A DNA stretch of 64,000 nucleotides from positions 234,078,794 to 234,142,793 of the forward strand of contig NC_080540.1 of NCBI RefSeq assembly GCF_028640845.1, in the 5' to 3' direction. Made by a program: the position numbers and the translations under genes. The notes beneath the pieces are model-generated. The model was given only the letters and a program-made list of their open reading frames with translations, ran no database searches and was not told the DNA's origin. Below, in pieces: positions 22,865 through 34,122 of this stretch; positions within the stretch are counted from its first letter, which is position 1, and each line of letters starts with the position of its first letter. Source of the DNA: Ahaetulla prasina. Taxonomy: Eukaryota > Chordata > Lepidosauria > Squamata > Colubridae.

Positions 22865-24276
22865 ATGCATAGGCCACGCCCACCCCAACTCCGCAAAGGG
22901 GAAATGTCACGAAACATCATGTGACAGCAGCATGACACCCTGAGTTTGACATCCATGGCCTAGAAACCCAATGACCATTCTAACTGTGGGGGACAGAAGA
23001 TGTTGACTCAAGGCTGGAGATTATTGACATAAATATACTCAGCTTGATTTAATCCGATGCTGATTGATTGGTTGATCAAAGTAGTTTAAAGTGACAAAAC
23101 TTCCTGATAAACAAAAACCTGGATCAGGGAAGAGAACCTTTTCACAAAACCAGTTCAAATAAGAGCTCACTTAACAATGGTTACCATGATCTGGTTTTTA
23201 ATTTTTGATCGCCTGAAACCCGCACATATACTACTATGTGCTTACTCTTTTCATTGTGCAAGACACTTGGTGCAAATCTACATTCAGTTTTGTCTGGGTT
23301 TGGACTACCCAAGACTGAAGTCCTTTCAAGAGTGTCTCCTGTCTCAAGCACTACATCGCTCCTGAGTGAAAATGTCATTAGAGGAGAAAATACACATCCC
23401 ACCTACTGATTGAACACAGTGTTCCTGCCTTGTCAAAAACACAAACTCGTGGGTGAAAATTCAAACCCATAAATTACAATAGCTGCCCTCCTTCGTGCAG
23501 CTCTGCCAAATGATCTAGGACCTCCATGGATGAAGGACATTGTGTTCACTTATGATAAGGAGTAGATGATTTACTCCGGCTAGTTCAGCCACCTGCCTGC
23601 TGCAAGAATCCTCTCTTTGATTCAGTACAACTGCTACTTGTATGCCTTTTGTTGGGGAAATCACAGATACCCTCTTGCTCCCTCTCACTGGCTCAAGGTT
23701 GTTCTTTTATTCACCATTCCTGATAACAAATATTCTTGGGCTAATACATTTCCTCCATCACCAGCGCTGAAAAGGAGGGGGAACCCTTACTGAAAGGGAT
23801 GGCGGGGGCCCTCCTTTGCTTCCCTCTTCTGAAAGGCTTGCTTTTCAATAGCGGGGAAAAAGCAGGCCTCTGTGTTTTAAAGACCCCCATTCTGAACCTC
23901 TGCGGCATTTTTCTCCTGTCTCCTTTCTTTTAATACTCTGTGCTCAAAATTCAAAGGCTTTCTTTCCACTCTCCCCTTGACTGATCATGGGTAAGTGGGA
24001 AAGAGACATGGGGGAGAACGGGGGCTTGAGCAAACCTCCCCTACAGAATAGTAAACAGACCACAGTCACAATCAATGACAGATGGCCTCTACTGCCAAGG
24101 CAAGAACTCTGAATCGCTGCCCCTTTTCTCTATCAGAAGAAGGTTAAACTGAAGTGGCTATTTCAGGAATTCAATCCGATCTTCCTCTGACTGGTCTTTC
24201 ATCTATATTCACAGAGTGTGAACATGCTGGAGTTATTTGCATTCCACAGTGGGTTTTCCCTTTTTCCTGGGTGTAT
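22865..24276. other. Unique sequence, no gene recognised
   Basis: Locally GC-richer at 23760-24030 (purine-rich GGGGGAACCC words) but without a domain-bearing frame. Confidence 0.4.

Positions 24277-24278
<2 letters not shown>

Positions 24279-24313
<35 letters not shown>
24279..24313. repeat. (CT)n microsatellite
   Basis: About 17 uninterrupted CT units. Confidence 0.95.
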
Positions 24314-24317
<4 letters not shown>

Positions 24318-25236
24318 GATGATCCTTGAATTCATGATGGCCAGCCTAAATCTGGTAAAATTAATATTATTGTCTTTTATCCCCGCTCTTTCATATGTCA
24401 TTTATAAACAATATGAACAAATTTTACTACCGAATTACAGCAAACTTGGATTTTCCTGAGTCCTTTGGGACATATTAAGAAGTCATATTGTAATTAGGTT
24501 CAAATCTGAAGAGAAATCTATATTTCTCACTTGCATAACTATTGGAGGCTGCACTTTTTAGTTGCTTTAGGCAGATACTTCCAAGAATGCTCCAGAACTA
24601 TTCTTATTTAAATTTCTCTATAGATTTTAAAATACAGTTTCATATAAGGTTGCATGGTATCTTAGACATATTAAAACAATACTGAAATCTTACTGTAACC
24701 TATTGTTACAGTTTTTCTTTATTGCAAAAATGAACCATGCAAAACAAAAAAATAAATGAATTTAGAAACAAGTCAGGGAAATGGCTGCCATATAAATTAA
24801 AGGAATAAAAAGGAGGGGAAATGATGATAAAATTACAAGGTGAAAACACCATAATAGTAGACAATTCAAGAAAAAGAATGTCATCAATATTATTCTAAAT
24901 TATAGAAAACAGAAGACGCTTCCCTGGGTAAGGCTGATGAATATTTTAAAAAATAACACTTACCAGAAATTACAGAAAAATAAGAAACAATTCATGAATG
25001 GACCTATAACAGTAAGGAAAGTTTCTAAAGACATAAAGAAAGTAAAAATAGGGAAAAGCCTGGACCAGATAGTTTATTAGCCTCCTATTGTAAATATTCT
25101 GAAGAGGAATTATTATAACTGTTACAAAATGATAAATTCTATTTTACAGCCTGGAAGTTGGATAGAGACTAATATAGCATTAATACCTTCAGGAAGGTAT
25201 TGATACCTTAATTTCATCCCAAAATCCCCACTTGAT
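24314..25236. other. AT-rich unique sequence
   Basis: No gene or named repeat seen. Confidence 0.4.
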
Positions 25237-25370
25237 ATTTATTTATTTCATTTGTTTATTTTATTTATATCCCACCCTTATTTTTACAAATAACTCGATT
25301 TGATGAGCATATCCAACATACCTTCCTCTTCTTATTTTCCCCATCACAACAACCCTGCAAAAGTCTCTTC
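25237..25370 (-). mobile_element. CORE/MIR-like SINE 3' part, minus strand
   Basis: The reverse complement ends in GAGTTATTTGTAAAAATAAGG-type sequence and GGGTGGGATATAAATAAAAT, preceded by TTGTTGTGATGGGGAAAATA. This is the same tail as the SINE at 8512-8756. The tRNA head is missing. Confidence 0.65.
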
Positions 25371-25559
25371 TAGCACTTTTTCTTACTTTGCAATTCTACC
25401 CTCTTTGTATGATTCCCTCTCCTCCAAATCAATCTGATCCCATCCCTTCTCCTTTTGGCTCACAATCCTACAACTGATTTACTGGGCACTAATAAACACT
25501 GGTGAGCCATCTTGCTTCTGTCTTCTTTCATTGGCCAAAAACTTTCTACTATTGACCTC

Positions 25560-25724
25560 ACCCCATTCCTAAGAGGACCATAAGGGGCGTGCATAAGCGC
25601 ACAAACGTGCCTACCATTCCTGTCCTATTGTTTTTCTTTTCTTCTATACCTTTATATACTATATAACCTTTCTGTATGATAGTTACATATATTGTTGTGA
25701 CAAAATAAATAAATAAATAAAATA
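25560..25724 (+). repeat. Dispersed repeat 3' end (unnamed family)
   Basis: Contains CCTACCATTCCTGTCCTATT and ends GTTGTGACAAAATAAATAAA. A related inverted copy at 54928-55060 begins at the same end (TTTTTTTGTCACAACAATAT) and reaches AATAGGACAGGAACGGTAGG. The A-rich end indicates retroposition; I cannot name the family. Confidence 0.6.
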
Positions 25725-26069
25725 TTGACAACTAAGATTGCTTCGAGATTGTCCCATCTCTCAGATTGGTGCAGAAAAGGGGTCTTGCAATGAAAAAATC
25801 TGATGCATTTTTCTTTCTCCCTTTCCTTATTCACAGATCCATCTTATTCACAATATCCCTTGATATTAAGAGAAAGATGAACTTCCAGTCTGGTTCTTAT
25901 CACTTTAGACTTCCTCTCTTCAGTTTTCTTTCTTCTATTCTATCTTTTTTCCTAACCATTGTTGTTAACCCTGGCTGAATTCCTTCTTCTGGATTCTCTT
26001 CTCCCTTCCATATAGGGATCTTTAGTCCATTTTTATACTTTCCTAATTCTTCCTCTTTATTCCTTGGGA

Positions 26070-26204
26070 CAGGGGTCTCCAACCTTGGCAACTTTAAGAC
26101 TTGTGGACTTCAACTCCCAGAGTTCCTCAGCCAGCTTTTTTGGCTGAGGAATTCTGGGAGTTGAAGTCCACAAGTCTTAAAGCTGCCAAGGTTGGAGACC
26201 CCTG
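26070..26204. mobile_element. Foldback hAT-type MITE, exact 8-bp target duplication
   Basis: Starts CAGGGGTCTCCAACCTTGGC and ends with its reverse complement CCAAGGTTGGAGACCCCTG. The arms of about 62 bases pair almost completely around a short loop (AGCTTTTT). Flanked by exact octamers CCTTGGGA (26062-26069 and 26205-26212). Confidence 0.92.
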
Positions 26205-26212
26205 CCTTGGGA

Positions 26213-27238
26213 TATCCCCTTTCTACCCAGAGGTGTCTAATTCTAGCTCTAAATCCTGTTTTCTAGCTGTTTCTTATCTCATCCTGGATCTCTATCTAGT
26301 TGATCTATTATCAAATGGATTCTTATTTTTCTTGATCTTCTACTTACAAACCTTTGCAGCCAATTTCAAATGTTACTGCTTTATCACGTAAATTCCTACC
26401 AGTTTGCATTTAACATTTTGATTCTGTTAATTTCCCCCCCAGCTCAAACATAATTATATGGGTTTGCATAGAAATTCCCATGCATACATGCTTTTGAATT
26501 CTGGAGTGCCTTCTTTGTGGTCCTTGTGGATCAAAGAGTAAAGTACATTATATTTGGCCAATTACCTTCTCCTTAACTTGAAGATTCTCCCGTTCTGCTA
26601 GCTAAAAGCAGAATGAGTCTTGTCTTAATGCTATAAGGCTTTCCTCAAGATGATCCATCTTTTTCATATGAAAAAAGAAATTGAAGGAATCTGGAAGCCT
26701 CTGCTTTCCAACTGAAGAGGAAAGCATAATGGGACACAGCAAAAGAACAAACACAAGTACTAAATAAATGAAACAAAAAATACTTTAAAACGTTCATTTA
26801 AAGCGTACACCCATCAAAACAATCTTGTAATAGGATAAAGTCCAGGATTTAGAACTCATGGTACATTTATGTTTTACTCTGGATAATGATACAATCCGTA
26901 AAGCAACATCCAACAGTGAATGAATGAATGAATGAATGAATCAATGAATCAATCAATCAATCAATCAATCAATAAAAATAAGAGTTTAGTAAAACAACAA
27001 GAAATATTATGCTTCCTAGAAAAAGAATAAATGGTCTTGCAGAAAGACAGGAATATGTGCAAAAGACTCCCTGATGATGTACTACTCTAGATTTTTCCCC
27101 CCCAGTATTCTACAGAAAATGAACCCAATATTGTGTAGTGGGCTTCAGTAGGCAACAAGCAGACCAACATAGCTACAACAGCATTTATTGACTCAAAACT
27201 GGAACTGAGGAACAGCAGGCAAATGCCTGTAATTTATA
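26213..27238. other. Unique sequence with an AATG/AATC tetranucleotide tract
   Basis: A (GAATGAAT)n/(CAATCAAT)n tract covers about 26918-26975. Nothing else recognised. Confidence 0.5.
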
Positions 27239-27246
27239 CTCTAGGC

Positions 27247-27383
27247 CAGTGGTGGGATTCAAGTAATTTAGCAACCGGTTCTCTGCCCTAATAATTTCTT
27301 CCAATAACCAGTTTGCCAGACTGCTCAGACAGTTAACAACTGGTTCTCCCGAAGTGGTGCATACTGGCTGAATCCCACCACTG
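27247..27383. mobile_element. Short hAT MITE, exact 8-bp target duplication
   Basis: A 137-bp element starting CAGTGGTGGGATTCA and ending TGAATCCCACCACTG, a perfect 15-bp terminal inverted repeat. Flanked by exact octamers CTCTAGGC (27239-27246, 27384-27391). Same termini as 55749-56146. Confidence 0.95.
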
Positions 27384-27391
27384 CTCTAGGC

Positions 27392-29150
27392 CCACAGGGC
27401 CTTAACCAATCACGGTACTTGAAAAAGCCCGCCCAAATATGAATGTTCGAAGTTTCCCTCCAAACCAGTTGGAGTTAACAGGGTCATCTAAAGGTTAGTT
27501 TCACTTTAGCAGGGCTTTAGAAAACTATATATATTCAATACATAACATCCAACATGAGATTTTTTCTGAAAGGAAGTCTGAGAAAACTGTGCCTTTGCAG
27601 ACCCTCACCCTCACCCTCACCCTCCCACTCTCATTTTCTATTTAACAGAATGGAGAGAAAAGGTGTTTTTTAAATAAATTCATTTTCTTCTGCCCAGTGG
27701 TTTAGTACTACTCTATTAATATTTGCAAACATAGAATGAAGAAAGGAGATAAATGGGAAGGTTGGCTCTCAAGTCATTTAAAACAGAATCAGCCTGGAAC
27801 AGAAACAAAACCTTTGGCGCCTAGCAAAACCATGGTTATTCAATCAAAAGCCTTAGCATGGTATGTTTTCTCTAAACACTTGGCTATGTTTCAGAGCAAA
27901 GAAATTATGCAATTTGTAGTTACAATTAATGAACTAATTCACACTTAAATACATTGAAGTGCAAATCTGAATAAAATTCCATTTTTTCTTTGTCAATTTC
28001 AGCCTGGTTGTCTGTTGTAGTCTATTCTTCAGAAGTGGGGTAGAGATAAAACCCCCAAATGAAAATGGCTTATTCTTCCCTGCATCTCTTCTTTAAGTCC
28101 TAACTTCAAATGTACATTGGCCTTTGATGAATCTTTCTTCAACCAAGGACTAAAGACAGTTATGTTTGCAGGCCTTCACCTTATAGCTTTTATTCCAGGA
28201 AAAAGTGGCTTAGAGTCTTAATTTATTCTTGTCCTTGTTTTCAGTAGTCTTAGTCAAATAACTGAGTTCCATGAATGTTTATACCAAAGTGTACAGTTTT
28301 GGGTCCCTTGAGCTAGCTGAACCACTACCCATAAGATTTTACCATAACCTTTTGACACTCAAAAGTCAAAGCCAGCATCCGTGTGGCAAATCTCATGCAA
28401 ATGTTATTATTCCCCTCATCAAAACTGCTCAGCATTCTGCTTTCTTGTTCTGTTTCCTCTTCTTTTCCTGGATTCTAACAGAAAGCAAACCCAGAAAGTC
28501 AATTATGAAAATGAACATGCCTTCCCAAATAAATGAAAGATACAAGGAATTAGTGTCATCTGTTAATTTGATTTGCTCAGTTTAGGGCAGAACAATCTCA
28601 TGACGCAGAGAAAATATTGCTCCAGGCAGTGCAAATGAAGAAAAGATGAAGATTTAGAACAACCCAGCTTTCTTATGGGAATTCTACAGTCAGGCTGCAG
28701 CCTTAGATTCTTATACTTAGACCATATATTGTTGAAGGAGAACATTGGAATGCTTTAAGGTCTGGGGTTCTTGCATAGAACGGAGAGCCCCTTCGTTATT
28801 TGGCCCACAGAAACCAGAATAAAAGAGCTGATGTAGTTTCTGAAATGATCTGGCCCCATGGATGTTATAATTTGTAAAGTACCTCTTTCTGTGGTTGAGA
28901 CCAATTTCTCATCGCTGCCAGAGCAATAGATCATCTGTCCTAGGCACTTTCTATCCCCATCCATTCATTGTTTAGAACATATATTGTAGGGGAAAGTAGA
29001 TTGTTTCTCTTTTCTATCCTACTTGAGCAATATCTTCACTGATAAGCAGGAAAAGGGGAGTACATTGAGGGGGAAAGGCTCAGTTTCCAGGAACTCTCCA
29101 CCATTGGGAGTCAAGCCAAAATAACGTTCCTGACAAAAAGAATGTGAGGA
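27392..29150. other. Unique sequence, no gene recognised
   Basis: Holds a short (CCCTCA)n tract at about 27601-27626. No domain-bearing frame. Confidence 0.4.
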
Positions 29151-29154
29151 TTGG

Positions 29155-29884
29155 GCAAGTAAATAGTCCCATATGACCACAATTGAGCCCCAAATTTCCA
29201 TTGCTGAGCAGGGCAGTTGTTAAGTGAGTTTTGCCCAATTTTACAACCGTAAGTGAATTATGCAATCTTTAAGAGAATCTGGCTTCCCCCACTGATTTTA
29301 CCGGTTGAGAACTGGCTGAGAAGGTTGCAAAAGGTTATCACATGACCCCAGGATACTGCCACTATCATAAATACAAGCCTTTTAGACTTAGATTGAGAAT
29401 AACTTTATTGTCGCTTTGAATGTACACTAACCAGCATACATTCAAATGAAATTTTGTTGCATACAGCTCTCAAAGGGTCTGAATTTTGATCACATGACCA
29501 TGGGAATGCTGAAATCGTCATAACGGGTGAAATCCAGCAAGTTCTAACAGATTCTGGAGAACCGGTAGCGGAAATTTTGAGTAGTTCTGAGAACTGGCAA
29601 ATACCATCTCTGGCTGGCCCTAGAGTGGAGTGGGAATGGAGATTTTGCAATATCCTTCCCTTGGAGGGGGTGGGAATGGAGGTTTTGTAGTATCCATCCC
29701 CTGCCACGCCCACCAAGCCACGCCCACCAAGCCACGCCCACCAAGCCACGCCCACAGAACCAGTAGTAAAAAAAATTGAATTTCACCACTGGGTCATAAG
29801 TGTGCAAACCAGTTATAAACCACACTTTTCCAGTCTACTGTTGTAACTGGTCATTAAACGAATGGTTATGACTTGAGGACTAGC
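29155..29884 (-). mobile_element. TA-type MITE, minus strand, with nested insertions
   Basis: Outer sequence is the inverse of the element at 58413-58809. The left part reads AATAGTCCCATATGACCACA and the right part GGTTATGACTTGAGGACTAG. It is interrupted near 29385-29475 by about 90 bases of unrelated sequence and at 29524-29791 by a hAT MITE. The element body resumes on each side, giving a relative order of insertion. Confidence 0.7.
29524..29791. mobile_element. hAT-type MITE nested in the TA-type MITE
   Basis: Starts CGGGTGAAATCCAGC and ends TTGAATTTCACCACTG. Flanking octamers CGTCATAA (29516-29523) and GGTCATAA (29792-29799) agree at 7 of 8. It includes a short tandem GCCACGCCCACCAA repeat (about 29703-29756). 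Confidence 0.85.
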
Positions 29885-30619
29885 TTCGTTGTCCTCCTTT
29901 TTTTCCTTCCATCAGGACAGAAACATGGTGAATGCATCCCCTCTAACATCACAGCGGTCTTTGGCAAAAGCAATTGTTGCAGTTGCAATTCAGGACTGTC
30001 CAAAGGGAGCTATTGCAAAAAGTATTAGAGCTCTTAGTGCCCCTGTTGACCTGTCCAGGATCTTCTTGAAATGGACAAATAGGCAGAGATGAAAACAAAT
30101 GTGATTCATTGGCCTGATAATTACAGTGTGGTTCATCCTTCTCTACTCGAGCCATTGTTTACGCAAAGCCTCTTGTTGTTCATTAGCACAAAGACTGTGT
30201 AATAAATATAATGAGAGATTGCTCAATTTACTCCGTCTTTGTCATCTCAAACAGTCTCATGAATAACTGTTGAGATTTGTCTCCAAATGACTTATTTGCT
30301 TCCTGACCAATAAGGAATGTGTAATTAGCGTAATATATGGTTTCCTTGTTTTGTTTAGCAGCCTGGCAAGGAAAACAAAAGAGCAATTTGGGAGATAAAA
30401 ATGTAGGTGATCATTTTTGTATTGGTTTTAAATTTGGTATCCGGCTTAACAGCTGGAATGTCTATGTATGAAAGAATGGCAGGTTGTATTTTGGGAGTTG
30501 AGTTGATTTCAATTATTTGTGCAGCTGTCTTTTTGCATGTCTGAGTTCTAATTTTATTTCATTTTTATCCAGCTTTCCTTTTCTCCAAGGACCTCAGAAT
30601 GGCACATGTTTGCAACAAC
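29885..30619. other. Unique sequence, possible conserved non-coding DNA
   Basis: Unlike the repeats nearby, 30090-30440 is complex, AT-rich and carries homeodomain-like words (GTAATTAGCG, TAATTACAG). No gene recognised. Confidence 0.25.
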
Positions 30620-30627
30620 ACAATAAG

Positions 30628-30877
30628 CAGGGGTAAAATCTACTTACCTTCCTTACCGGTTCGCAAGGGTGCACATGGGCATCACATGCATGCGCAGACC
30701 TTCTGCGCATGTGCAGAAGGTAAAAAACACATTACTTCCTGGTTAAAACAAGAAAGTAATGACACCTGGGTGGGTGGGCGGAGCTTTGGCCGCCATTGCT
30801 ACAGGATCGCCGAACTACCGGTCACGATTGCTACTGGATCATGTGAGCCGGTCCGATCCAGGAGTATTTCACCCCTG
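30628..30877. mobile_element. hAT-type MITE, target duplication
   Basis: Starts CAGGGGTAAAATCTACTTAC and ends GGAGTATTTCACCCCTG. Flanking octamers ACAATAAG (30620-30627) and ACAATGAG (30878-30885) agree at 7 of 8. The interior includes a short palindrome of TGCGCAGA type. Confidence 0.88.
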
Positions 30878-30885
30878 ACAATGAG

Positions 30886-31468
30886 GTATATTAGGTTGAA
30901 TTTTAGTGATTGCCAAGTTTGTTTAGTCCCTGTTCAGGGATGGGCGACCTATGACCCCAAGCACATAAATTCTAGCTTTTAGAACCTCTTAGGAATAGAC
31001 AAAACTGAACTTGCTGAATCATAAGCCTTGCAGAGACATAAAATATCTGATTTATCTCTTAACACCCATCCCAATGTGGGACAGTGTTCCTACTTTTAGG
31101 GTGTTTTGCACCTTCCAAAAATGCAAATAAAAATATTAAAAATTCTACCGGACTTACTCTTGTGAAATCATTTTCCTGTTCTGGAGCCAAACACATCATC
31201 AGTCTGGAGTTCCTAACCCCAAAAGAGATCTACGTCCAGCCCCCCTCCCCTTTTGAAGACCACTGACTCTTATCTGGCATCAATTTGCCTTTACTCTTAG
31301 TAGATCAGATTCCTTTGTCTAGGTAGCATGGAATAAATTCATAGTGCTTTCTGAACTCTATCCTGGCTCCTGGTTTCTTGCACCTGACACCTGTAGTACC
31401 CGGGAAAGGAAAAAATAACAAGACATGGTTTCTAGGCCAAAAAAGTTTGGCCATGCTGTTTGTAATTG

Positions 31469-31503
<35 letters not shown>

Positions 31504-32635
31504 AAACCCAGACTGCTGGAGGCACAAATTCCATACTGGATGTGGCTGTTAGAATGATGGCAAACTTCAATGCCCCCCTTCTCCACTGTTTGCTCTCCAT
31601 CTCATCCATTTTTGGCTTATAATATTGATGCATTATTTTCATTGTGTTCTTTTGTTTTTTATTGTTCGATTATTTTGCTTCTGTTCTGTTTCTTTTTCTT
31701 CCTTTTCTTCCTTTTTATTATTGTAAACCCCATGGTGAGATAGGAGGCAAATAAATTTAACAAATAAATAAATGAAATGTATAGCACAGCAAACATCTCT
31801 ATAATCGCAAGGTCATATTGAATCAATAAGTTGGCTTTTTATCGTGTTTAGAATAATAAACCTATGCATATAAACATGTTGAGCTATTCATTCTGACTTT
31901 TGATCTGCTACAATGTAATACAGCTGAAGACTGGATCTATCACATTTTGTTTTGTTACTTATTTCTGTCCTTACCTTTCCCACCTGTTCTATTTTTATTT
32001 TATTATAGAACAGAAGTTTGTATGCTGCCTACTCCTCACACATGAGTCAATTTATACACTATATTGCCAAATGTAAAATGAAAATTCTATCAATTGATAT
32101 ACAAAAATATGCCAACCCCTCCCCCATTAACCTCTCTGTACTTGATTGTTTTATGGGAAAGTAGTGCATCTCATTGGTGTATTTTTATCATTTAAATTCA
32201 CCAGGACAGTCTTTGCCTTGATTTAGGGAGATAACTTCTAATTGCATCCCAATTAATTGCTCCCTCTTTTCTTATGTTCCTTTAAAAATTGTTCGGGGAA
32301 CTTTGCATAATCGCCTAGAAATCAACCTGCAATTCTAAGTAGTGGTTTCAGGCAAGTGGCAAACATGTAGTGCCTTGAATTACTTGCTTTTAACATTTTT
32401 TTTAATGCAGAATTAGATTGCTTGATTTGTCCTTAATTTACCCCACTGGATTTGCCAGTAGGATGAGTGAAGTTTGGGGCTGTGTCTTGCACTCAGAGCC
32501 CTGTGCCATGTCAGAAGCACAAGGAGATGAATTTAAAAATAAGAAATGCAATTTCACTAGATACTCTCCCATGAAATATCTGCTCTTGTGCATTTTTGAC
32601 CCGTATTGTGTGTGTGTGTGTATATATATATATAG
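30886..32635. other. Unique sequence with a (CAA)n tract
   Basis: An uninterrupted (CAA)n array covers about 31471-31504. A short SINE/LINE-like tail GTAAACCCCATGGTGAGATA ending in AAAT units is at about 31724-31776. 32170-32400 is complex sequence without a named repeat. Confidence 0.5.
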
Positions 32636-32745
32636 TTTCTGTTTTAATGTTTATATTGTGGGTTTTTATTATCTGGCTGTACACCGCCCTGAGTCCTTCG
32701 GGAGAAGGGCGGTATAAAAATCTAATAAAATAAAATAAATAAATT
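32636..32745 (+). mobile_element. L2-type LINE or SINE 3' tail
   Basis: GTACACCGCCCTGAGTCCTT followed by CGGGAGAAGGGCGGTATAAA and AAAT units. This is the same 3' hairpin tail as the L2 copies at 41144 and 48904. Only the tail is present. Confidence 0.85.
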
Positions 32746-32746
32746 A

Positions 32747-32747
32747 T

Positions 32748-32828
<81 letters not shown>
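32747..32828. repeat. (TA)n array at left edge of Penelope-like locus 1
   Basis: Almost uninterrupted TA dinucleotides leading into the inverted Penelope-like arm. Confidence 0.95.
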
Positions 32829-32833
<5 letters not shown>

Positions 32834-33282
32834 TTCTGAGGTTTTCACGGTGTTTGTATATAGGTCTTTGGTTGTTCGGGTTTTCTCCGTGTAAAATTGG
32901 AAGTGTCTTGGCGACGTTTAAGTCTCATTCGTCATCTTCAGGCTTCAGCTTCGTGCTTCTGGGAGCAATGTGTGATCGCAGTTGTTTCTTCCTTTTAACT
33001 GCTAGTGGGGATTTGAACTGATTGGGTGGGAGCTTGGCTGTGCTCTGATTGGATGGGGGGGTTTTTGTGCTCTGATTGGCTGGGGGTGTGTCCTGTGTTG
33101 GTGGGGGCTTGTTTGTGCTCAGTTTAGTCTGTGTTGCAGGGGGATTTGAGCTGTTGAGCTGCATAGCTGTTGTTTGGCTTTGTGGTCGTGCTACATCTTC
33201 ATAGTGGGTGTCAGTCTGCTGCATGTATGGATTGGAGGGGTTTGAAATGGCTAATGTTGCAGCTGCGGTCTGGCTTCTGGTC
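32829..33282 (-). mobile_element. Penelope-like element, inverted left arm, locus 1
   Basis: This is the reverse complement of about 33640-34058 in the right arm, plus about 30 terminal bases (TTTGTTTTCTGAGGTTTTCA) which the right arm lacks. It carries 3' UTR and the last part of the coding region on the minus strand. Near 32913-32931 it has lost six bases that include part of the ribozyme-like core kept in the other arm. It joins the right arm head to head at about 33282/33283. Confidence 0.85.
32913..32931 (-). pseudogene. Hammerhead-like motif, broken by a 6-base loss
   Basis: On the minus strand it reads GACGAATGAGACTTAAACGTC across the edges. Compared with the intact copies it has lost CGTCGA, removing one side of helix II and the G of the GAAA core. 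Confidence 0.7.
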
Positions 33283-33912
33283 CACAAGAACTCATTCAAA
33301 AAAGAGGAACCGACTTCTTCCCTGGTCCAACACTTTAAAGTCACAGGACATGATATTGACTTTAAAAAGACCAGAACTATCGCCAAAACTGAACACTTTA
33401 ACAACAGAATAATCAGAGAAGCCATTGAGATAGAAAAACGCCCACACAGCATGAACAAACGAGATGACACCTCCCGCCTACCAGCCATTTGGAAACCTGC
33501 CCTTATTGACAAACGAGTCCCTAACACGAGGAATGACACCAGACCCACACTCACGAGGTCCACACAGGATGTCACCACCGCACATCCACCCAGAAAGCAG
33601 ACCCAAACCCACACTGATCATGAAGCACGACCAAGGACCAGAAGCCAGACCGCAGCTGCAACATTAGCCATTTCAAACCCCTCCAATCCATACATGCAGC
33701 AGACTGACACCCACTATGAAGATGTAGCACGACCACAAAGCCAAACAACAGCTATGCAGCTTATCAGCTCAAATCCCCCTGCAACACAGACTAAACTGAG
33801 CACAACCAAGCCCCCACCAACACAGGACACACCCCAGCCAATCAGAGCACAAAAACCCCATCCAATCAGAGCACAGCCAAGCTCCCACCCAATCAGTTCA
33901 AACCCCCACTAG
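33283..33912 (+). pseudogene. Penelope-like GIY-YIG endonuclease C-terminal region
   Basis: The frame spanning 33208-33912 becomes meaningful after the arm junction. SLVQHFKVTGHDIDFKKT is followed by NNRIIREAIEIEKRPHSMN and then RLPAIWKPAL. His...TGH and REAIEIEK are the conserved end of the GIY-YIG endonuclease domain attached to Penelope-type reverse transcriptases, which nicks the target DNA. The GIY and YIG residues themselves are upstream and missing. After the domain comes a Pro/Thr/Gln-rich tail of about 120 residues, with QPIRAQ/HPIRAQ repeats, to the stop. The codons before 33283 belong to the antisense left arm and are not part of the protein. Confidence 0.75.
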
Positions 33913-33982
33913 CAGTTAAAAGGAAGAAACAGCTGCGATCACACATTGCTCCCAGAAGCACGTAGCTGAAGCCTGAAGATGA

Positions 33983-34006
33983 CGAATGAGACTTCGTCGA
34001 AACGTC
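33983..34006 (+). ncRNA. Hammerhead-ribozyme-like motif (degenerate core)
   Basis: Layout: CGAATGA, helix II GAC-TTC-GTC, GAAA, then CGTC. Hammerheads have CUGANGA, helix II, GAAA, and a cleavage triplet such as GUC after helix III. The GAAA box, the closed helix II and a GTC triplet are present, with the very short helix III reported for Penelope-encoded hammerheads. The first box has GA where the consensus has UG. If that reading is right, the conserved core G is lost and self-cleavage would be weak or absent. Confidence 0.45.
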
Positions 34007-34055
34007 GCCAAGACACTTCCAATTTTACACGGGAGAAAACCCGAACAACCAAAGA

Positions 34056-34059
<4 letters not shown>

Positions 34060-34122
<63 letters not shown>

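Larger units (their letters stand above)
33283..34058 (+). mobile_element. Penelope-like element, right arm, locus 1
   Basis: Plus-strand 3' part of a Penelope-like retroelement. It contains the C-terminal coding end (33283-33912), a short 3' UTR with the hammerhead-like motif, and ends at GACC next to a TA array. The reverse transcriptase domain is absent, so this is a heavily 5'-truncated copy joined head to head with a second, inverted copy. Such composite inverted structures are known for Penelope-like insertions. Confidence 0.85.

Noticed and set aside
27601..27626. CCCTCA repeats as an interstitial telomere
   Set aside because: The vertebrate telomere unit is CCCTAA; this is a short hexanucleotide tract of a different sequence.
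31358..31642. Valine- or cysteine-rich frames
   Set aside because: They come from the (CAA)n array read on the minus strand.
33208..33282. Start of the 234-codon frame as part of the Penelope protein
   Set aside because: This part is the antisense of the other arm; the real coding sequence starts at the arm junction.
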